From GCA-2737725 sp965229355 (GTDB taxonomy: Bacteria; Pseudomonadota; Alphaproteobacteria; Rhodospirillales; Rhodospirillaceae), in NCBI GenBank assembly GCA_965229355.1, contig OZ245869.1:1488001-1552000 (forward strand): a stretch of DNA of 64,000 nucleotides. Direction: 5' to 3'. The position numbers and the translations under genes are program-made. Position 1 is the first letter of the stretch. Every line of letters starts with the position of its first letter. Of this stretch, positions 8,392 to 17,809 are shown in pieces. The notes below the pieces were generated by a model. That model made no database searches and had not been told where the DNA came from. It saw only the letters and a program-made list of their open reading frames with translations.

Positions 8392-9387
8392 ATGCCCAAT
8401 AAACGTTATGACATTGTCGGTATCGGCAGCGCGATAGTCGATGTTCTTTCAAAAACCGATGACGCCTTCTTGGCCGACAAGGGCATGGTAAAGGGCACAA
8501 TGGCGCTGATCGATTCAGAACGGTCGCAGCTTCTGTATCAGTCCATGGGTCAAACCGTGAATATCTCCGGTGGCTCGGTGGCAAATACTATGGTGGGCAT
8601 TGCCTCATTGGGCGGAACCCCTGCTTTTATCGGCAAAATCGGTGCCGATACGTTGGGCCGCTCGTTTGCGCATGAAATTAAAGCCGCCGGCGTTGATTAT
8701 TATGAAGGCAAAAATAACTCGACAACGCTGCCCACAGCGGTGTCGTTCATTCTCGTTACGCCAGATGCGCAACGCACGATGAACACATATTTGGGGGCCT
8801 GCACCGAACTGGGCCCAGACGATATTGATGACAAACTGATTGCCTCAGCCGACGTGCTTTATATCGAAGGTTACCAGTGGGACACGCCTCAAGCGAAAGA
8901 AGCGATTCGGAAAGCCTGCGTGGCTGCGAAGGCTGCTGGCAACAAAGTGGCACTGTCGTTGTCAGATCCGTTCGTGGTTGATCGCCACCGCGAAGAATTG
9001 CTGCAACTGATTTACGACAACGTCGATCTGTTATTCGGCAACGAAGAAGAAGTGTTCCAACTTTATAAAACAACGGACTTCGACACTGCTGTGAAGAAGC
9101 TGCGACAGTCGAATACGTTGGCGTGCATGACGTTGGGCGCGCGCGGCGCCATTGTTGTCGATACTATGACCACAGCGACAGTACCGGCCACACCGGTTGA
9201 GAAGGTTGTCGATACTACAGGTGCAGGTGATCTGTTCGCGGCGGGCTTCCTGTATGGGTATACAAGTGGCCGCGATTTGGTCCGCTGCGCCAAGATCGGT
9301 GCGATCTGTGCGGGTGAAATCATTGGCCATATGGGCGCGCGCCCCGAAATCCCCCTGCGTGATCTTTTATTGAAACACGGGCTGTAA
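8392..9387 (+). CDS. PfkB-family kinase, adenosine-kinase-like
   Basis: This 331-residue cytoplasmic carbohydrate/nucleoside kinase has the first PfkB signature in GGSVANTMVGIASLGG with GKIGADTLG. The second signature is DTTGAGDLFAAGFLYG near residue 280, where the aspartate is the catalytic base and GAGD forms the anion hole. The overall pattern is that of proteins annotated as adenosine kinase in alphaproteobacteria, but adenosine, ribose or another sugar remain possible. The start at ATG 8392 gives MPNKRYDIVGIGSAIVD, which matches the family; an in-frame ATG at 8341 would add a non-conserved tail. It stands alone. Confidence 0.88.
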   Translation: MPNKRYDIVGIGSAIVDVLSKTDDAFLADKGMVKGTMALIDSERSQLLYQSMGQTVNISGGSVANTMVGIASLGGTPAFIGKIGADTLGRSFAHEIKAAGVDYYEGKNNSTTLPTAVSFILVTPDAQRTMNTYLGACTELGPDDIDDKLIASADVLYIEGYQWDTPQAKEAIRKACVAAKAAGNKVALSLSDPFVVDRHREELLQLIYDNVDLLFGNEEEVFQLYKTTDFDTAVKKLRQSNTLACMTLGARGAIVVDTMTTATVPATPVEKVVDTTGAGDLFAAGFLYGYTSGRDLVRCAKIGAICAGEIIGHMGARPEIPLRDLLLKHGL

Positions 9388-9399
9388 AAGCCGCTTTTC

Positions 9400-9428
9400 C
9401 AGGGAATCGGCCAAAAATCGGTTCCCTG
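9400..9428 (+). terminator. Hairpin after the PfkB kinase gene
   Basis: Arms CAGGGAA (9400-9406) and TTCCCTG (9422-9428), extended by four inner pairs including two G-T wobbles, with a CCAAAAA loop. A smaller AAAAG-CCG-CTTTT hairpin sits just before it at 9386-9398. No T-run follows, so termination is only possible. Confidence 0.35.
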
Positions 9429-9445
9429 ACCACCTTTAGCCCGCC

Positions 9446-9474
9446 TTGCTTTCAGGCTTTTCCACAGGTATAGA
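9446..9474 (+). promoter_or_regulatory. Putative typA promoter
   Basis: TTGCTT (9446-9451), a 17-bp spacer and TATAGA (9469-9474) form a housekeeping-type promoter. It would give an mRNA leader of about 80 nt before the typA ATG. Pattern match only. Confidence 0.4.
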
Positions 9475-9563
9475 ACCGCCCGCAAGCAGAGCGGATGCGG
9501 CAGCCATGCCTGACGCCCATTTTGTTATCTGAAATCAATGATTTAGGACCTCGCAGCGTTCCC

Positions 9564-11384
9564 ATGGATCTGCGCAACATCGCCATTATCGCCCACGTCG
9601 ACCACGGTAAAACCACCCTCGTCGACGCTCTTTTGAAACAATCCGGCAGTGTGCGTGCAAACGCCCGTATGCAGGAACGCGCCATGGATTCCAACGATTT
9701 GGAGCGTGAACGCGGGATCACCATTCTGGCCAAGTGCACCTCGGTGGACTGGAACGGGGTGAAGTTGAACATTGTCGATACCCCTGGCCACGCCGACTTT
9801 GGCGGTGAGGTCGAGCGTATTTTGTCGATGGTCGACGGCGTTATTTTGCTGTGCGATGCCGCCGAAGGCCCGCTGCCACAAACCAAATTCGTGCTGTCGA
9901 AAGCTTTGGGCCTCGGTATTCGCCCCATCGTCATCATCAACAAAGTCGACCGTCAAGACGCCCGCCCACACGACGTACACAACGAAGTGTTCGATCTGTT
10001 CTCGGTGCTGGGTGCGACAGATGAGCAACTCGACTTCCCGACCATGTTCGCGGTCGGTCGCGAAGGTTGGGCTGTGCATGATCTCGAAAAAGATAAGCCA
10101 GGCGATCTGACGCCGTTGTTTGAACTGATTGTCAAACACGTGCCGCCGCCGAAGCGCGATTTGGAAGCGCCGTTCAGCATGTTGGCGACAACGCTGGAAT
10201 ATGACTCGTTCCTGGGTCGTATTCTGACGGGCCGTGTGCATTCGGGCATCGCCAAGGTCAACATGCCGATGAAGGCCATGACCCGCGACGGTAAAGTGAT
10301 CGAACAAGGCCGCGCCACAAAGTTGTTGTCGTTCCGCGGTTTGGAACGCGTGCCGGTGGAAAGCGTCGAAGCTGGTGACATCGTTGCGATGGCTGGCCTG
10401 GAAAGCGCCAACGTTGCCGATACACTTTGCGCGCCTGAAGTCACTGAGCCGTTGCAGGCCCGTCCGATTGATCCGCCGACGTTGTCTATGACATTTGCCG
10501 TCAATGACTCGCCGCTTGCGGGCCAAGACGGCGATAAGCTGACCACGCGAATGATTGCTGCCCGCTTAGAGCGCGAAGCTGAAGGTAACGTCGCGATTAA
10601 AGTGACTGAGTCGGCAGACAAAGATGCCTACGAAGTCGCGGGTCGTGGCGAATTACAGTTGGGCGTATTGATTGAAAACATGCGCCGCGAAGGCTTCGAG
10701 CTTTCAATCTCGCGTCCGCGCGTGCTGTTCCAACAAGACGAAAACGGCAAGCGCTTAGAGCCGATTGAAGAAGTCGTAATCGACGTTGATGATGCCTACA
10801 CCGGCGTCGTTGTCGACAAGATGAATCAGCGCAAAGCCGAAATGCAGGAAATGAAGCCTTCGGGCGGCGGTAAAACCCGCATCGTGTTCCATGCTCCTTC
10901 ACGCGGCTTGATTGGTTATCACGGCGAGTTCTTAACCGACACCCGTGGCACCGGCATTATGAACCGCCTGTATCACGGCTATGCGCCATATAAGGGTGCT
11001 ATTGCTGCACGCCGTACCGGTGTGTTGATCTCGACTGATTCAGGCGAAGCTAACACCTACGGCCTGTTCAATTTGATCGACCGTGGCCCGCAATTCGTCG
11101 GCCCAGGCGATAAGGTGTACACGGGCATGATCGTGGGCGAGCATACCCGCGACAACGATCTGGAAGTGAACCCGCTGAAAGCCAAGCAGCTCACCAACTT
11201 CCGCACCGTGATGAAAGATGACAAGCAATCCATGCCGCCGCCACGCGTGCTGACATTGGAAGAAGCGCTTGCCTACATTCAAGACGACGAACTTGTGGAA
11301 GTGACGCCGAAGTTCATCCGTCTGCGCAAACGCCATTTGGATCCGAACGCTCGCAAGCGCGCGTCAAAGCAAGCTGCCGGTTAA
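9564..11384 (+). CDS. typA: Ribosome-associated GTPase TypA/BipA
   Basis: This 606-residue translational GTPase binds the 70S ribosome at the EF-G site and affects ribosome assembly and stress growth. G-motifs are visible near the start: AHVDHGKTTL (P-loop), RGITI (switch I), DTPGHADF and NKVD. Elongation-factor-like domains and the BipA-specific C-terminal domain follow. The start at ATG 9564 gives MDLRNIAIIAHVDHGKT, as in the family, and the usual length of about 607; the frame is open farther upstream but that part is not conserved. It is a single gene with a candidate promoter upstream and a strong terminator behind. Confidence 0.97.
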   Translation: MDLRNIAIIAHVDHGKTTLVDALLKQSGSVRANARMQERAMDSNDLERERGITILAKCTSVDWNGVKLNIVDTPGHADFGGEVERILSMVDGVILLCDAAEGPLPQTKFVLSKALGLGIRPIVIINKVDRQDARPHDVHNEVFDLFSVLGATDEQLDFPTMFAVGREGWAVHDLEKDKPGDLTPLFELIVKHVPPPKRDLEAPFSMLATTLEYDSFLGRILTGRVHSGIAKVNMPMKAMTRDGKVIEQGRATKLLSFRGLERVPVESVEAGDIVAMAGLESANVADTLCAPEVTEPLQARPIDPPTLSMTFAVNDSPLAGQDGDKLTTRMIAARLEREAEGNVAIKVTESADKDAYEVAGRGELQLGVLIENMRREGFELSISRPRVLFQQDENGKRLEPIEEVVIDVDDAYTGVVVDKMNQRKAEMQEMKPSGGGKTRIVFHAPSRGLIGYHGEFLTDTRGTGIMNRLYHGYAPYKGAIAARRTGVLISTDSGEANTYGLFNLIDRGPQFVGPGDKVYTGMIVGEHTRDNDLEVNPLKAKQLTNFRTVMKDDKQSMPPPRVLTLEEALAYIQDDELVEVTPKFIRLRKRHLDPNARKRASKQAAG

Positions 11385-11423
11385 TCGACAGAGCTAATCC
11401 AAACATAAAATTCTTTTACGACT

Positions 11424-11467
11424 GAAAGGTCATGTGCCATAACCGGCCCATGACCTTTCGCGTTTTT
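11424..11467 (+). terminator. Rho-independent terminator of typA
   Basis: Perfect 11-bp stem GAAAGGTCATG (11424-11434) and CATGACCTTTC (11449-11459), a 14-base loop, then GCG and TTTTT (11463-11467). It lies 40 bp after the typA stop. Confidence 0.85.
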
Positions 11468-11587
11468 GCACATCTTCTGACCCAAAAGTCGCTTCGACTT
11501 TCCTAACGCTGCCGGTTCTGCGTCTCAGCAGAAGGTGCCCGGCGGCTGCAAATAACACGCGCCATCTCTTTATTCCTGAATTTTAAA

Positions 11588-11608
11588 CCTGTACGCAAAT
11601 CGTACGGG
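11588..11608 (+). promoter_or_regulatory. Inverted repeat before the DMT transporter gene
   Basis: GTACG-CAAAT-CGTAC (11591-11605), widened by CC/GG and a T-G pair to an 8-bp RNA stem. It ends about 8 bases before the GAGG ribosome site of the gene starting at 11623. It could be an operator or an mRNA hairpin; nothing decides between them. Confidence 0.35.
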
Positions 11609-11622
11609 TTTTCGAGGTCATT

Positions 11623-12531
11623 ATGTCCGTCACCAACGAGATTATAGAGAACGCCTGGATTCCTATCACCATTGCTGCAGCTGTCATGCAAACGGCGCGC
11701 ACAACGCTGCAAAAGAACTTAGCAACCAATCTCAGTACCAATGCCAGCACGCTGGCGCGCTATCTCTACGGCCTGCCTGTTGCCGCCATTTATCTGGCCA
11801 TTGTGCGTCTTGTGGATGCTGCACCTGCGCCAGACTTCAATAGCGCATTCGTGTTCAACATCATCATGGGTGGCATTGCTCAAATTGTCGCAACGTCGCT
11901 GCTAATTATGGCGCTGAAAGCTCGCAGTTATGCGGTCGGTACAGCATTGTCAAAAACCGAAGCCATTCAGGCGGCGTTGTTGGCAGTAGTTTTCCTGGGC
12001 GAGCACTTAAGTTGGGGTGGTGTCATGGCGCTACTGATTAGCGGTGTTGGGGTCATGACAATGTCAGCGCCTGGGAAAACGTGGTCATTCACGTTTGACC
12101 GTGCAGCCATTTATGGCCTCTTATCTGGAACAATGTTCGGCTTCACCGCTGTTGGTATTCGCGGTGCAAATTTGGCGCTTCACACTAGCTTCGTCACCGC
12201 TGCCGCCCACACGCTGACCATTATGATCATTTTCCAAACAGTGATCTTGGGTGCGTACCTGATCTGGTTTGAAACACCGCAATTCAAGGCGCTATTGAAA
12301 GCGTGGAAACCTTCATTGGGCGTGGGCGTGTTCAGCGCATTGGGCTCTATTGGCTGGTTTACTGGCATGGCTTTGGAAAAAGCAGCCTATGTACGCACCC
12401 TGGGCCAAGTTGAACTGGTGTTCACGGTCTTGGTCTCGCGCTTCTATTTCCGCGAAACACTTCGCCCCCGTGAACTCAGTGGCATGGCGCTGATCGTCAC
12501 CGGCATCATCATTCTGGTGCTTGTCGCTTAA
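11623..12531 (+). CDS. DMT-superfamily (EamA) transporter
   Basis: This 302-residue inner-membrane protein has about ten hydrophobic segments arranged as two EamA repeats. The first repeat ends in SKTEAIQAALLAVVFLGE followed by LLISGVGVMTM. The second ends in LGQVELVFTVLVSRFYFRE followed by LSGMALIVTGIIILV. The charged turn with FLGE / YFRE before the last helix of each half is the mark of the family. These carriers usually export amino acids or other small metabolites; the substrate is not visible. Start ATG 11623 is preceded by GAGG. The AmpG-like gene begins 18 bp downstream. Confidence 0.9.
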   Translation: MSVTNEIIENAWIPITIAAAVMQTARTTLQKNLATNLSTNASTLARYLYGLPVAAIYLAIVRLVDAAPAPDFNSAFVFNIIMGGIAQIVATSLLIMALKARSYAVGTALSKTEAIQAALLAVVFLGEHLSWGGVMALLISGVGVMTMSAPGKTWSFTFDRAAIYGLLSGTMFGFTAVGIRGANLALHTSFVTAAAHTLTIMIIFQTVILGAYLIWFETPQFKALLKAWKPSLGVGVFSALGSIGWFTGMALEKAAYVRTLGQVELVFTVLVSRFYFRETLRPRELSGMALIVTGIIILVLVA

Positions 12532-12549
12532 ACGCGCAGGGATTCACAA

Positions 12550-13893
12550 TTGGCTTCGCTTATGCGACAAACGCGCATGGGCGAAGCCACAACACCAGGT
12601 ACATCACGTTGGTCGAAAGCAGCGACGATCTATTTTGATCGTAAGCTCATCACCATTTTGGCCATGGGCTTTGCCTCCGGCCTGCCGTTTCTGCTGACGT
12701 CCGTCACATTGTCAGCTTGGTTGGCCCAAGCCGGTATCGCGAAAACCCTTATTGGTTTCATGAGCTGGGCCAGTTCAGTCTACGCATTGAAGTTCCTGTG
12801 GTCGCCTATTGTGGACCGCGCCAACTTGCCTGTGCTTACTAAACTTCTTGGGCGGCGCCGGGCTTGGATGGTGATCGCTCAGTTAATGTGCATTGGGGCG
12901 ATGATCGGCCTCGGCCTGACCAATCCGGCAGAGAATCTGGGTGTTACCGCAGCTTGGGTCGTTGCACTGGCATTTGCATCAGCTACCCAAGACATCGTGA
13001 TTGACGCTTACCGCATCGAATACTTGGAGCAATCGCAGTTTGGTGCTGGTGCTGCCATGACCACGCTGGGCTATCGCATTGGTGTGCTGGCGTCGGGCGG
13101 TGGTGCTTTGATACTCGCCGATGCCGCGGGCTGGGCAGTGTCTTACGCCGTCATGGGCGCGTTGATGGTGGTTGGCCTTATCACCACCTTCGTCAGCCCA
13201 GAGCCCCAATCAAATACAGCACCGCAGAAGATTGAAAACTACGCGGTCTGGGTCAAAGAAGCCGTCGCAAAACCATTTTCAGATTTTATGAGTCGCCCGA
13301 ATGCGTGGGCCATTCTGGCCTTTATCGCGCTCTATAAATACGGCGATGCACTGCTCGCAATTATGTCGAATCCATTTTACGTGGATTTGGGTTTCACGCT
13401 CACACAGATTGGCTTAGTAACGAAAACCTACGGCGTCGCCATGACCATGATTGGCAGCTTCGTTGGCGGCATCTTGGTGATGCGCTTCGGCCTTATGCCT
13501 ACGCTCTTTTGGGGTGGTGTCGCGATGGGGGCATCGAACCTGCTCTATGTGTTGTTGGCAGCACTTGGCAATAATTTGCCAGCGTTCATTGCGGTCATCA
13601 GCGTTGAGAATTTCGCCAATGGATTGGGTGGCGTTGCGGCTATCGCGTATCTCTCTAGCCTTTGCAACGTGGCTTTCACCGCCACTCAATATGCGCTCAT
13701 GACGTCGTTCATGGCGTTCACGCGCACCATACTTGCCTCAGGCGGCGGGTGGCTCGCTGATAAAGTAGATTGGATGACATATTTTACTATTACAACATTC
13801 GCAGCGATCCCAGGTTTGGCGCTGCTGCTGTGGTTGATGAAAAAGTATCCGGCGGCAACCCCTGTCGATAAACCGGTCGCCACTGACGACTAA
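12550..13893 (+). CDS. AmpG-like MFS permease
   Basis: This 447-residue major-facilitator protein has twelve predicted membrane helices. The early segment LAMGFASGLPFLLTSVTLSAWL, shown here in part as GFASGLPFLLT, followed by WASSVYALKFLWSPIVDR, is characteristic of AmpG, which imports GlcNAc-anhydroMurNAc muropeptides for wall recycling. I take TTG 12550 as the start because AGGGA (12538-12542) lies 7 bases before it; the first ATG (12562) would be too far away. No other recycling genes or beta-lactamase are adjacent. It follows the DMT gene by 18 bp and overlaps the convergent kinase gene by 4 bp at the stop codons (CTAA). Confidence 0.85.
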   Translation: MASLMRQTRMGEATTPGTSRWSKAATIYFDRKLITILAMGFASGLPFLLTSVTLSAWLAQAGIAKTLIGFMSWASSVYALKFLWSPIVDRANLPVLTKLLGRRRAWMVIAQLMCIGAMIGLGLTNPAENLGVTAAWVVALAFASATQDIVIDAYRIEYLEQSQFGAGAAMTTLGYRIGVLASGGGALILADAAGWAVSYAVMGALMVVGLITTFVSPEPQSNTAPQKIENYAVWVKEAVAKPFSDFMSRPNAWAILAFIALYKYGDALLAIMSNPFYVDLGFTLTQIGLVTKTYGVAMTMIGSFVGGILVMRFGLMPTLFWGGVAMGASNLLYVLLAALGNNLPAFIAVISVENFANGLGGVAAIAYLSSLCNVAFTATQYALMTSFMAFTRTILASGGGWLADKVDWMTYFTITTFAAIPGLALLLWLMKKYPAATPVDKPVATDD

Positions 13894-15323
13894 GCGCTTG
13901 CGATCGGCAAATAGATCGAGAAGTTTGAACCCTTCCCCCTTTCGCTTTCAATCGTCAGCACGCCGCGATGGCGATTGGTAATGTGCTTCACAATCGCCAA
14001 CCCCAAGCCTGTGCCGCCCAACTCGCGTGAGCGGGCCGTATCCACGCGGTAAAAACGCTCGGTCAGGCGCGGGATGTGTTCTTTGGGAATACCTTCACCG
14101 TGATCACGCACGGAAATCTTAACACAAGGCCCGTGGCCGATCATCGACGGTGGGCGTGATGCTACTTTTTGTGCCGTAATTTCAACAGGCCCACGGTCAC
14201 CGCCATATTTCAAAGCATTTGTGGTCAGGTTGTGGAAAACCTGACTGAGTTCTTGAGGCTCACCGATAATCATTGGCAAGTCTGGCGGCGCATCAATTTT
14301 AATTGATGATTTTCGCTCGCGGGCTTGCGGTTCCAGCAACTCGGCGGTTGAGCGCAAGATGCTTGTCACATCAATCGCCGCTGTGGGGCGTGTGTGTTCG
14401 CGAATTTCAATGCGTGACAAAGACAACAAATCATCAATCAATCGCGTCATGCGATTGGCTTGTTTCAGCATGATCTCTAAAAATTTCTCGCGCGCCTCAG
14501 TGTCGTCGCGGGCAGGCCCACGTAATGTTTCGATGAAACCTAACACGCTGGCAAGTGGCGTGCGCAATTCGTGGCTCGCATTGGCCACAAAGTCTGCGCG
14601 CATGCGGTCCATTTTCAGAAGCTCTGTTTGCTCCTGAAACGCAAGAATAAGAGCGGTGCTATCACGTGTATTCGACTCTGTTAGGGGCACCAATAACGTG
14701 CGGAACGTGCGTTCCATCGGCGCTGATAAACTAAACTGTGCGTCTGACCGTTTATTCTGTGTCAGCGCTTCAACAGCGGCTTCCAGCACTTTTGGATCAC
14801 GGATTACCCCCGCTAAGTCACGCCCTAGGAGTTGCCGACCTGTTCCTACACCGCCCAGATCACGGCCCAACAAATCAAGTGCGGCAATATTGGCACCAAC
14901 AACACGACGCTGGCGATCTAACAACAGCAAAGGGTCCGGTAGGCTATCCAGAATATCCTGCCGAGACTTTGCTAAGCTTGCAGCCTCGTCACGGCGTTCA
15001 GCCCACACGCGGCGTAGCGAATTCAAAGCCACCATCAAGCGCTGCGCCATGGCAGATGAATAAGCGGGGGGCGATGGTGTATCCGGGTTCTCAAACAGAT
15101 TTTCAGCGTAGCGAATCAGCCGCTCAAAATCGCCTAAGCGTTGGAATGACACGTAAGTCATGAACGCAAAAATCACATAGGCTGCAATAATCGCATCCAA
15201 CCACGACACGCGCTCTAAAGCGGCCATAGCCAACAAGATCAGCCATGTCGGAATACATAGTCCAACCGCCCAAACTAAAAGGCGGCGGAACGACTTTGCG
15301 GGAAGGCGTTCTTTATCGGGCAT
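13890..15323 (-). CDS. PhoR-type sensor histidine kinase
   Basis: This 477-residue membrane kinase starts with two helices (about 14-36 and 43-60) and almost no periplasmic loop, as in PhoR. A PAS-like sensor domain spans about 120-235. The H-box FVANASHELRTPLASVLGF has the phospho-acceptor H251, followed by the N-box FHNLTTNALKYGG and G-boxes DHGEGIP and GGTGLGLAIVKH. PhoR senses phosphate supply together with Pst/PhoU and phosphorylates PhoB. None of those genes is in the window; instead maeB lies 8 bp upstream on the same strand, so the two are likely cotranscribed. The assignment to PhoR rests on architecture, and another ligand is possible. Confidence 0.85.
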   Translation of the reverse strand: MPDKERLPAKSFRRLLVWAVGLCIPTWLILLAMAALERVSWLDAIIAAYVIFAFMTYVSFQRLGDFERLIRYAENLFENPDTPSPPAYSSAMAQRLMVALNSLRRVWAERRDEAASLAKSRQDILDSLPDPLLLLDRQRRVVGANIAALDLLGRDLGGVGTGRQLLGRDLAGVIRDPKVLEAAVEALTQNKRSDAQFSLSAPMERTFRTLLVPLTESNTRDSTALILAFQEQTELLKMDRMRADFVANASHELRTPLASVLGFIETLRGPARDDTEAREKFLEIMLKQANRMTRLIDDLLSLSRIEIREHTRPTAAIDVTSILRSTAELLEPQARERKSSIKIDAPPDLPMIIGEPQELSQVFHNLTTNALKYGGDRGPVEITAQKVASRPPSMIGHGPCVKISVRDHGEGIPKEHIPRLTERFYRVDTARSRELGGTGLGLAIVKHITNRHRGVLTIESERGKGSNFSIYLPIASA

Positions 15324-15331
15324 GGCGAAAT

Positions 15332-17614
15332 TTATACCAAACGACCAACACCGCCATGAGCGGCCATCAACGCCATTTGCACTAAGTCAGATACCCCGGC
15401 ATCCATCGAGACAATCTGAATATTTTTATCTAAGCCGGCGAGCACTGGACCTATCATCGTGGCCGAGCCAAACCGCTGCATCAGTTTGGTCGAGATGTTT
15501 GCTGCATGAAGACCCGGCATCACTAGCACGTTGGCTGGTCCAGTAAGACGGCAAAATGGATAAAGCTTACGCTCTGGGTCCAGCGCCACATCCACACCCA
15601 TCTCACCATCAAACTCGAAGTCAACTTTGGCGGCATTCAGCAATTTTACAGCTTCAGCCATGGTTTCCGCTACAACACCCGGCGGATTCCCAAAGTTAGA
15701 ATACGACAATAGCGCGACACGCGGTTCGTGGCCCATACGGCGCGCCATGGCGGCAGTTTCAATGGCGATGGTTTTCATTTCTTGTGGGGTTGGGCGTTCA
15801 ATCACGGCACTATCAGCAACAAACAAGGTCCTGCCACGGACGATCATAATGTTGACGGCAAACACCAAGCCGCCGGGCTTGGCGTCAATGACACGCCGAA
15901 TTTCCCCCAAAGCCGAGTGATAGTTTCGTGTCAGTCCCGTCACCATGCAGTCCGCATGACCAAAAGCGACCATGCAGGATGCGAAAATGTTGCGGTCGAT
16001 ATTCACCATCCGTTGGCAATCGCGTTGCAAGTGCCCGTGGCGCTGTAAACGCTTATACAGAAAGTCCATATAAGCTTCGTTGTGATCGGACTCACGCGCG
16101 TTGGTCACGCTGATACCCATAGAGGCCAATTCATCGGGCTTGATATTCAGCTCGCCTAACTTCTCTTCCAGCTTACGGCGGCGACCCACTAAAATCGCTT
16201 TGCCATAACCTGCATTGGAGTAAGCAACAGCAGCACGGATGGAACGCTCTTCCTCGCCTTCAGCAAAAACGACGGTTTGCGGACGACGTGCGACTTCGGC
16301 CGCGATTGTCTGCAAGCTTGCAACTGTTGGATCTAAACGCGCAGCTAACTCTTTTCTGTAAGCAGCCATATCGCCAATGGGGCGACGCGCCACGCCTGAA
16401 TCCATCGCAGCTTGCGCCACAGCAGGCGGCACAGTGGCGATCAAGCGGGGATCGAATGGCACGGGAATAATGTATTGGCGGCCGTATTTTAGTTTGCGCC
16501 CTGAATAGGCAGCGGCCACTTCATCTGGCACGTCCTGACGCGCTAATTCTGCCAAAGCTTTTGCCGCGGCCACTTTCATCTCGTCATTAATTGTGCGCGC
16601 TCGCACATCCAACGCGCCCCGGAAAATGAACGGGAAACCCAGCACATTGTTTACTTGGTTGGCATAGTCTGAACGGCCGGTGGCGATAATCACATCGTCG
16701 CGCACCTCGGCGACATCTTCTGGCGTAATTTCTGGGTCAGGGTTTGCCATGGCGAAAATGATGGGGTTTTTACCCATGGCCTTCACCATTTCTTTGGTCA
16801 CCGCACCCTTCACGCTCAAACCAAAGAAGGCGTCAGCACCATCCAACGCCTCAGCCAATGTGCGTTTATCGGTTTCAACCGCATGGGCCGACTTCCATTG
16901 GTTCATGCCGTCTTTGCGACCTTTGTAAATCACCCCTTTTGAATCGCACATGATCACGCCATCGGGGCGCACACCCAAGGCTTTTACCAATTCAACGCAG
17001 GCCGTGGCTGCTGCACCAGCACCATTCACCACCAACTTAATGTCCGATAATTTACGCTTTGTTAGATCGCACGCATTGATCAAGCCTGCAGCTGCGATAA
17101 TGGCTGTGCCGTGTTGATCGTCATGAAAGACCGGAATGTCCATCAGCTCGCGCAGGCGTTGTTCGATGATGAAGCACTCAGGGGCTTTGATGTCTTCTAA
17201 GTTAATGCCGCCAAAGGTAGGGCCTAAGAAGCGCACGCAATTTACAAACTCATCCACATCCCGCGTGTCGACTTCGAGATCGATGCCATCCACGTCTGCG
17301 AATCGTTTAAATAGTACTGCCTTGCCTTCCATCACAGGCTTACCGGCCACGGCACCCAAGTCACCTAAGCCCAAAACCGCCGTGCCGTTGGAAATGACGG
17401 CCACCAAATTACCTTTGGCGGTATAATCGTATGCAAGCGATGGATCGCGCGCGATTTCCAAGCACGGTGCAGCGACGCCCGGTGAATACGCCAGCGACAG
17501 GTCGCGCTGTGTCGTCATGGGTTTCGTGGCCGTGATCTCGATTTTCCCCGGGCGGCCCATGGCATGGAATGCCAAAGCCTCGCGGTCGAGATTACGTTGT
17601 GTGCGCTTGGTCAT
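15332..17614 (-). CDS. maeB: NADP-malic enzyme with C-terminal phosphotransacetylase-like domain
   Basis: This 760-residue protein converts malate to pyruvate and CO2, making NADPH. The malic domain has SPGVAAPCLEIA and FHDDQHGTAI, and the NAD(P)-binding domain has VNGAGAAATA, with NGTAVLGLGDLG between the two. From about residue 430 it continues as a phosphate acetyltransferase-like domain, in which the family uses acetyl-CoA as an allosteric signal rather than as a substrate. Length matches MaeB. ATG start at 17614. The phoR-type gene follows 8 bp after the stop, an unusual partner. It is divergent from mutS across 195 bp. Confidence 0.95.
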   Translation of the reverse strand: MTKRTQRNLDREALAFHAMGRPGKIEITATKPMTTQRDLSLAYSPGVAAPCLEIARDPSLAYDYTAKGNLVAVISNGTAVLGLGDLGAVAGKPVMEGKAVLFKRFADVDGIDLEVDTRDVDEFVNCVRFLGPTFGGINLEDIKAPECFIIEQRLRELMDIPVFHDDQHGTAIIAAAGLINACDLTKRKLSDIKLVVNGAGAAATACVELVKALGVRPDGVIMCDSKGVIYKGRKDGMNQWKSAHAVETDKRTLAEALDGADAFFGLSVKGAVTKEMVKAMGKNPIIFAMANPDPEITPEDVAEVRDDVIIATGRSDYANQVNNVLGFPFIFRGALDVRARTINDEMKVAAAKALAELARQDVPDEVAAAYSGRKLKYGRQYIIPVPFDPRLIATVPPAVAQAAMDSGVARRPIGDMAAYRKELAARLDPTVASLQTIAAEVARRPQTVVFAEGEEERSIRAAVAYSNAGYGKAILVGRRRKLEEKLGELNIKPDELASMGISVTNARESDHNEAYMDFLYKRLQRHGHLQRDCQRMVNIDRNIFASCMVAFGHADCMVTGLTRNYHSALGEIRRVIDAKPGGLVFAVNIMIVRGRTLFVADSAVIERPTPQEMKTIAIETAAMARRMGHEPRVALLSYSNFGNPPGVVAETMAEAVKLLNAAKVDFEFDGEMGVDVALDPERKLYPFCRLTGPANVLVMPGLHAANISTKLMQRFGSATMIGPVLAGLDKNIQIVSMDAGVSDLVQMALMAAHGGVGRLV

Positions 17615-17809
17615 TTAAGTTATCCCCAACATCATTCTTAGACAGTATTTTGCGCGGGTTACGCATCAAAGCAAAGCGCTGAAAACGCTCGCGAAACAGC
17701 CGTTTAACGCGCTCTGTAATAATGGTACGTCACGGGCTTGTCATGAATGGAATAAAGCGTGCATCGCAGATATGGTGCAGCAACTCAATTTGAAGATATT
17801 TGCTCTGTA

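Noticed and set aside
9543..10526. 327-codon frame antisense to typA
   Set aside because: It mirrors the codon pattern of typA and gives a low-complexity His/Arg/Gln-rich product, typical of a shadow frame.
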